This document shows, piece by piece, positions 31,938 through 32,540 of a stretch of DNA of 32,540 nt (its first letter is position 1; each line of letters starts with the position of its first letter). The stretch spans positions 1 to 32,540 of the forward strand of contig CALVTA010000002.1 of NCBI GenBank assembly GCA_944359735.1, read 5' to 3'. The stretch comes from an uncultured Bacilli bacterium (GTDB taxonomy: Bacteria; Bacillota_I; Bacilli_A; RF39; UBA660). The notes below the pieces were generated by a model that did not search any database, was not told where the DNA came from, and saw only the letters and a program-made list of their open reading frames with translations. Made by a program: the position numbers and the translations under genes.

Positions 31938-32447
31938 TTAAAATTCCAAATAATCAGCACCTTTATGAGGTTCTTCTTTTAATAAACCATTAAAATTTTG
32001 TTGTCTTAAAGCCTCATATATTACAATCGCTACACTATTAGAAACATTTAAAGCTCTAACATTTTCTGTCATAGGAATCCTAAGACAATGGTTTAAATCA
32101 TCTTTTAATATTTCTTTAGGTATACCAGTAGACTCTTTACCAAAAATAAAATACAAATCAAAGTTTTCTTTATTACTATAGTCAAAACTAGTATGTGGTT
32201 TTCTTCCATATCTAGTTAAATAATAATAAATACCTTTATTTTTAGATTTAAAATCAGCCCAATTCTCATATACTTTATATTTTAATTTATCTATATAATT
32301 AACTGCACTTCTTTTAAGATGAGACTCATCTAATGAAAAACCTAATGGTTTTATTAAATGCAATTTTGTATTAGTAGCAACACAAGTTCTCATAATATTA
32401 CCCGTATTTTGTGGGATTTCTGGCTCATATAAAACAATATGATTCAT
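31938..32447 (-). CDS. trmL: tRNA (cytidine/uridine-34 2'-O)-methyltransferase TrmL
   Basis: 169-residue SPOUT-class methyltransferase that methylates the wobble ribose of tRNA(Leu) species using S-adenosylmethionine. Family motifs: EPEIPQNTGNIMRTC near the start, then FIFGKESTGIP (about 108-118) and LRIPMTENVRALNVSNSVAI (about 131-150), which form the trefoil-knot cofactor site. Length is typical. The ribosome binding site TAGGAGGAAG begins exactly where a group II intron ends, 17 bases before the ATG, so the intron lies in the 5' untranslated region of this gene. Confidence 0.95.
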   Translation of the reverse strand: MNHIVLYEPEIPQNTGNIMRTCVATNTKLHLIKPLGFSLDESHLKRSAVNYIDKLKYKVYENWADFKSKNKGIYYYLTRYGRKPHTSFDYSNKENFDLYFIFGKESTGIPKEILKDDLNHCLRIPMTENVRALNVSNSVAIVIYEALRQQNFNGLLKEEPHKGADYLEF

Positions 32448-32464
32448 TTCTAATCTTCCTCCTA

Positions 32465-32540
32465 ATCGAGTAGAGGAAATTAAATAATGGTAATTATTTA
32501 ATTTGCCCCTCTCACACCACCGTACATACGGTTCTCGTAT
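32465..32540 (-). mobile_element. Group II intron, 3' end with domains V and VI (partial)
   Basis: Read on the minus strand, the window edge gives ATACGAGAACCGTATGTACG, the top of domain V (ATACG/CGTAT stem with an AGAAC loop), followed by GTGGTGTGAGAGG. Domain VI follows as a perfect 12-bp hairpin (AAATTAAATAAT, TACC, ATTATTTAATTT) and then CCTCTACTCGAT. The A of CTACTCGAT is seven bases from the end, as expected for the branch-point adenosine. The intron ends at 32465, and the 3' exon starts TAGGAGG. The remainder, including any reverse transcriptase, is outside the window. Confidence 0.85.

Noticed and set aside
32501..32540. tRNA gene fragment (GGTTC-like sequence at the right edge)
   Set aside because: The bases fit the domain V hairpin of a group II intron and no cloverleaf can be drawn.

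Overview
This is a very AT-rich stretch of a Bacillota (Firmicutes) chromosome. The gene set points to an endospore-forming, Bacilli-like or Mollicutes-related gut-type lineage: both mother-cell sigma factors (sigE with spoIIGA, and sigK), a YjcZ-like small protein, a T-box-controlled pheST operon, comEA/comEC and yqeG/yqeH. Shine-Dalgarno sites are strong, stop codons are mostly TAA and the standard bacterial code fits. Species-level placement is not possible from the sequence alone.

Layout from left to right. Positions 1-73 hold the start of an IS200/IS605-type tnpB gene, cut after about ten codons by the 5' end of a group II intron that runs off the left edge. Next come rubrerythrin and a Fur/PerR-type regulator with a near-perfect Fur/Per box at its own promoter (oxidative-stress pair). 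Positions 1379-5045 are a compact four-gene accessory operon: a LysRS-like class II synthetase paralogue, an S51 (PepE-like) peptidase and two kinase-fold phosphotransferases. Two tandem Spo0A-box matches lie just upstream. Then follow spoIIGA-sigE and a small ORF (5143-6807), comEA-comEC, a SEDS protein (ftsW/spoVE type), a YjcZ-like small protein, peptide deformylase and two proteins with Cys/His/Asp signatures of the transglutaminase/papain type. After these come T-box-pheS-pheT with a decayed PIN-like gene in the leader, then frr, yqeH, yqeG, a polysaccharide deacetylase, sigK, priA, a rhomboid protease, a broken ParB-like gene, rluD, lspA, dnaE, rpmB, a small unknown gene and trmL. Positions 32465-32540 are the 3' end (domains V and VI) of a group II intron sitting directly before the trmL ribosome binding site.

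Most of the window is ordinary housekeeping and sporulation chromosome, largely on the minus strand. Sporulation links several parts: SpoIIGA should process pro-SigE, SigE normally drives sigK, and a deacetylase lies directly downstream of sigK. The best candidate for an undescribed system is the synthetase-like/peptidase/kinase/kinase operon with its tandem 0A boxes. Decay is visible in three places (17176-17562, 26321-26458, 26577-26957), and both window edges lie in mobile introns, which suggests that the sequence was cut at multi-copy repeats.
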